From the NCBI RefSeq assembly GCF_009882975.1, contig NZ_WTUX01000019.1, positions 130,645-194,644 of the forward strand: a stretch of DNA of 64,000 nt. Direction: 5' to 3'. Under the pieces are notes generated by a model, which worked only from the letters and a program-made list of their open reading frames with translations, did not search any database and was not told the DNA's origin. The position numbers and the translations under genes are program-made. Shown here piece after piece: positions 61,421 to 64,000 of the stretch. This DNA is from Maritimibacter harenae (lineage in GTDB: Bacteria > Pseudomonadota > Alphaproteobacteria > Rhodobacterales > Rhodobacteraceae). Positions within the stretch are counted from its first letter, which is position 1; every line of letters begins with the position of its first letter.

Positions 61421-61660
61421 TCATGCAATGATGTCGGGGAAGAGCTCGTCCTCGATCCGCGCGATCTGGTCCTTCAGGGCCAGTTTCTGCTTCTTGAGGC
61501 GCCGGATCGTGAGCACATCGGCCCGCCCCTCGGTCTCGAGCGCGGTGATCGCTTCGTCGAGGTCGCGGTGTTCGCGGCGCAGAACCTCCAGTTCGACCCG
61601 AAGCACGTCTTCGTGCTTCATCTCGTAGGGGTTGGTCATGGGGTTCGAGTCGTCTTTCAT
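61421..61660 (-). CDS. DUF465-family (YdcH-like) small coiled-coil protein
   Basis: A 79-residue helical-hairpin protein. VLRREHRDLDEAITALETEG and LTIRRLKKQKLALKDQIARI carry the DUF465 heptads, with the R-x-K-x-x-K-L-x-L-K-D core. The ATG at 61660 is chosen; an in-frame ATG at 61672 lacks a better site. It is upstream of purE on the same strand, but a 45-nt gap separates them. It is divergent from the heat-shock Hsp20 gene. Function unknown. Confidence 0.88.
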   Translation of the reverse strand: MKDDSNPMTNPYEMKHEDVLRVELEVLRREHRDLDEAITALETEGRADVLTIRRLKKQKLALKDQIARIEDELFPDIIA

Positions 61661-61712
61661 GGCTTCCCCCAATGTAGCGCCAAACGCCCCCCTGCGCCAA
61701 GCTTTTCAGGGT

Positions 61713-61743
61713 CTTGTGCGCGCGCGGCCGCGCGCCCATATTA
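61713..61743 (+). promoter_or_regulatory. Probable RpoH (sigma-32) promoter of the Hsp20-DUF1150 pair
   Basis: CTTG at 61713-61716 and CCCATATTA at 61735-61743, separated by 18 nt, resemble the heat-shock promoter pattern (CTTGAAA ... CCCCATNTA). It lies about 65 nt upstream of the Hsp20 start, a gene class commonly driven by RpoH. The spacer is an almost pure GC alternation. The motif is seen; use by RpoH is inferred. Confidence 0.55.
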
Positions 61744-61806
61744 TGTGCACGGGGTCGCCGCGAGCGGGACCCTCAAGACACATCGCTTTATGGCAAAGGA
61801 CGTGTG

Positions 61807-62220
61807 ATGACGAAGATGACGCTGGGGGCCCACCCGTATTTCCTGGGCTTCGATCAGCTGGAACGCATGATCGAACAGGCCGCGAAAAGCGGGACCGAAG
61901 GCTACCCCCCTTTCAACATCGAACAGGTCAGCGATCGCGCGTATCGCATTTCCCTCGCCGTGGCCGGGTTCTCTGACGAGGACCTGTCGATCACCATCGA
62001 AGATCGCAAGCTCGTGGTGCGCGGGCGCCAGCCGAAGACGGACGCGGACCGCGTGTTCCTGCACCGTGGCATCGCCGGGCGCCAATTCATGAAGAGCTTC
62101 GTGTTGGCCGATGGAGTCGAGGTGAAAGGTGCGAAGACCGAGAACGGGCTTCTGCACATCGATCTGGAACGGTCCGAACCCGACAGCGTGGTTCAGACGA
62201 TCGAGATCACGAAAGGCTGA
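61807..62220 (+). CDS. Hsp20-family small heat-shock protein (IbpA-like)
   Basis: A 137-residue chaperone of the IbpA/HspH type found in Alphaproteobacteria. The opening FDQLERMIEQAAKSGTEGYP and PPFNIEQVSDRAYRISLAVA lead into the alpha-crystallin domain (about residues 35-125), which ends with ENGLLHIDLER. The ATG at 61807 begins MTKMTLGAHPY; the longer frame to 61714 crosses the promoter. It is followed 64 nt later by DUF1150, its usual companion. A second, distinct Hsp20 is encoded at 38280. Confidence 0.93.
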   Translation: MTKMTLGAHPYFLGFDQLERMIEQAAKSGTEGYPPFNIEQVSDRAYRISLAVAGFSDEDLSITIEDRKLVVRGRQPKTDADRVFLHRGIAGRQFMKSFVLADGVEVKGAKTENGLLHIDLERSEPDSVVQTIEITKG

Positions 62221-62284
62221 GGGATCAATTCCTCACCGTTGCGCGTTGGGGTCGAAACGCCTCACGCATTGAAAGGAGTGCGTC

Positions 62285-62512
62285 ATGAATTTTGATGTGA
62301 ACAAACTGGCGGGTGAGCTGGAAACCATCGTCTACGTCCGTGAAGTGGACACCGACGATCTGCCGGAGGATATCCGCGAGCAGGTGGAGGGCGCCAAGAA
62401 GGTCTACGCCGTCCATTCGTCCGAGGGCGAACGGCTCGCGCTGGTCGGCGACCGCAACCTCGCCTTCGCGCTGGCACGCCAGAACGAACTGTCGCCGGTG
62501 CCGGTGCACTGA
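62285..62512 (+). CDS. DUF1150-family protein
   Basis: A 75-residue acidic protein, VYVREVDTDDLPEDIREQVE then KKVYAVHSSEGERLALVGDR, conserved downstream of Hsp20 genes in Alphaproteobacteria. No catalytic motif or membrane helix is seen. The ATG at 62285 follows GAAAGGAGTGCGTC. The genetic linkage suggests a heat-shock function, otherwise unknown. Confidence 0.92.
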   Translation: MNFDVNKLAGELETIVYVREVDTDDLPEDIREQVEGAKKVYAVHSSEGERLALVGDRNLAFALARQNELSPVPVH

Positions 62513-62588
62513 AGCTGCGGCGGCGCCCCGACGGGGCGCTGCGCGCCTGCTCGATGACCCACGACGCCGATTGCATTGCGCCGGGTCG

Positions 62589-63230
62589 TCAGAGCTTTTC
62601 CCAGACATCGACAGCCCCCGCCGCGTCCCGGTTCGCCCGGTCGCGGTCGGACCGTGACTGAAGCGCGCCGGGATCGTCCAGGGGCATCGCCGGCGGCGCC
62701 GCTTTGCCCAGAGTGTGGACCGGCACGCCAAGGCGCGCGAGCTGGGCAGAGATCCAGACATCGTCCACGTACCGCGCCGCCTCCGGCGGATGCGGTATCT
62801 GTCGCGCGACGCGTGCCGGGACGAGCGCGCCTGCGAATCCCTGCAATATGGTGCCGCCCCGATACCCGATCCGTTCGCTGCCCCACGACGATCCTGCGAT
62901 CACCGCGTCGGGATGCTCTTCGCGCGCCGCGATGAACCGTGCCGCCCAGCCGGGCGGGTAGAGCCAGTCGTCATCGCAGATCAGGATATCTCCATCGTAT
63001 TTCCAGGCCGCCGGGAGCAGCTTGGCGATCGGGCCCGCGTCGGTCTCGGGCTGGAGCAGCGTCACTTCGAACGGGAGCGCGGGCAGGGGGGCGGTATCGA
63101 ACCGCGCGAACCGGCGCGGTACGGTCAGGAAGATCGCGTCCGGCTGCGGAACCTGCGCCACGAGCGCGGCCAGCACGCGCGGCAGGGTCGGGTAGCGCGG
63201 CGGGATCGTGGTGAGCGATATGGCGTACAT
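62589..63230 (-). CDS. Glycosyltransferase-like protein (GT-A fold)
   Basis: A 213-residue protein with ISLTTIPPRYPTLPRVLAAL at the start, KYDGDILICDDDWLYPPGWA (the DDD being a DxD-type nucleotide-sugar/metal motif near residue 88) and PPEAARYVDDVWISAQLARL near the C-terminus. These suggest a small, cytoplasmic glycosyltransferase. Donor and acceptor are unknown. The start at 63230 has GGGGAG only one or two nt away, so an upstream start (63308) cannot be excluded. Confidence 0.75.
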   Translation of the reverse strand: MYAISLTTIPPRYPTLPRVLAALVAQVPQPDAIFLTVPRRFARFDTAPLPALPFEVTLLQPETDAGPIAKLLPAAWKYDGDILICDDDWLYPPGWAARFIAAREEHPDAVIAGSSWGSERIGYRGGTILQGFAGALVPARVARQIPHPPEAARYVDDVWISAQLARLGVPVHTLGKAAPPAMPLDDPGALQSRSDRDRANRDAAGAVDVWEKL

Positions 63231-63261
63231 GCTCCCCACTCTCCCGCGCGGGCCCGCCCCG

Positions 63262-64000
63262 TCAAGCGCCGGCGAACCGGCCGCGTGTCCGGTTGGCGAA
63301 GGCCACAAGCGACAGCATCACCGGCACCTCCACAAGAACGCCCACCACTGTGGCGAGCGCGGCGCCGGAATTCAGCCCGAAGAGACTGATCGACACGGCC
63401 ACGGCGAGCTCGAAGAAATTCGACGTCCCGATGAGGGCGCAGGGCGCCGCGATCCGGTGCGGCACGCGCAGGATCCACGCCGCCGCATAGGCGATCGTGA
63501 AGATCCCGTAGCTCTGGATCAGGATCGGCACCGCGATCAGCAGGATCACGAAGGGTTTGTCGAGGATCACCTCGCCCTGTAGCGCAAAGAGGATCGCCAC
63601 GGTCACGACGAGCCCGATGATCGACCACGGCTTGGCCCTGGCCGAGAACGCCTCGATCCGCGCAGGCGTGGCAAGCGTCCGGCGGGTGAGAAGACCCGCG
63701 ACCAGCGGCAGAAGGACGTAGAGCAGGGTGGCCAGAACCAGCGTCTCCCACGGCACCGTGATCTCGGTCACGCCCAGCAGGAACGCGACGATGGGCGCGA
63801 AGGCCACGATCAGGATGACGTCGTTCACCGAGACCTGCACCAGCGTATATGTCGCGTCCCCGCGGGTGAGCTGGGACCAGACGAAGACCATCGCCGTGCA
63901 GGGTGCCGCCCCCAAGAGGATGAGCCCCGCGATGTATTCGGTTGCACTGGCCGGGTCGATCCAGGGGGCGAAGACGTATTCGAAGAACAGGACCGCCAGC
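63262..64000 (-). CDS. ACR3-family arsenite efflux transporter, 5-prime part beyond the window
   Basis: About 246 C-terminal residues are visible and the frame stays open to the last base. The key ACR3 motif [20 protein letters not shown] contains the conserved cysteine. [20 protein letters not shown] and the Gly/Ala-rich helices at the end are also typical. ACR3 expels arsenite from the cytoplasm as a proton antiporter. It is the second arsenic-linked locus of the window, after the ArsR/ArsP-like pair, but 52 kb away. The start lies outside the window. Confidence 0.9.
   Translation of the reverse strand, partial: LAVLFFEYVFAPWIDPASATEYIAGLILLGAAPCTAMVFVWSQLTRGDATYTLVQVSVNDVILIVAFAPIVAFLLGVTEITVPWETLVLATLLYVLLPLVAGLLTRRTLATPARIEAFSARAKPWSIIGLVVTVAILFALQGEVILDKPFVILLIAVPILIQSYGIFTIAYAAAWILRVPHRIAAPCALIGTSNFFELAVAVSISLFGLNSGAALATVVGVLVEVPVMLSLVAFANRTRGRFAGA

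Overview
The window is about 66% GC chromosomal DNA from an alphaproteobacterium, most likely a Rhodobacteraceae (Roseobacter-group) species. The evidence is the short 444-residue ProS, an AdoCbl-dependent NrdJ, an Hsp20-DUF1150 pair, DUF1489, DUF2927 and DUF1127 proteins, a class A RNase P RNA and very high GC coding. No rRNA, tRNA, CRISPR array, prophage or insertion sequence was seen. Nearly every gap holds hairpins or operator-like palindromes rather than unexplained DNA.

Layout. 1-7.9 kb: the end of the 2-oxoglutarate dehydrogenase/succinyl-CoA synthetase cluster (sucD-sucA-sucB-lpdA), with two MAPEG-like membrane proteins and a small membrane protein inserted before lpdA. 8.3-10.4 kb: sseA and an aspartate/aromatic aminotransferase. 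10.5-12.0 kb: ArsR regulator plus an ArsP-like DUF318 permease, with a clear operator and an 8-bp tandem repeat array. 12.1-18.8 kb: leftward housekeeping genes (YaiI, S-formylglutathione hydrolase, secreted protein, EEP hydrolase, TerB-DnaJ protein, VOC protein, 8-oxoguanine deaminase, HisN-like phosphatase, XRE regulator). 19.2-22.5 kb: quinone oxidoreductase, LysR regulator, DUF1127 protein, Bax inhibitor-1 protein and a 41-residue membrane protein. 22.5-27.9 kb: leftward ceramidase-like protein, gatC-gatA, excalibur lipoprotein, AmpD-like amidase, rnpB, rpmG and GNAT. 27.9-31.3 kb: UPF0173 hydrolase, tadA, RluB-type synthase and MFS transporter.

31.4-37.2 kb is the most distinctive block: a tightly packed operon of a 27-residue membrane peptide, XpaC, TelA, a DUF2927 lipoprotein, an SPFH-GYF protein, an NTF2-like protein and a double zinc-ribbon membrane protein. 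It combines relatives of the Bacillus XpaC-YaaN pair and of the YdjG/YdjI PspA-partner proteins, with no PspA in the window, and is a candidate membrane-stress or toxic-anion system.

37.2-48.2 kb: nitroreductase, Hsp20, PfkB kinase, dtd, DUF1489, nrdJ, proS, three small membrane proteins, lolCD and an L,D-transpeptidase. 48.2-56.4 kb: DMT transporter, thioesterase, then a light-sensing operon (bphO, bacteriophytochrome HWE kinase-receiver, and a PAS protein), ExoD, a pyridoxamine-phosphate-oxidase-like stress protein and several secreted proteins including a c-type cytochrome. 56.6-64 kb: parE, truA, purK, purE, DUF465, a heat-shock Hsp20-DUF1150 pair, a glycosyltransferase-like protein and the end of an ACR3 arsenite exporter cut by the window edge.

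Four intergenic elements share one design (two GC hairpins, a C tract, then a GTATTT-like word and a purine-rich tail). Each lies just downstream of a gene and in its orientation, so they look like a family of 3-prime processing or termination elements. Many adjacent genes overlap by ATGA, GTGA or TGATG, indicating translational coupling.
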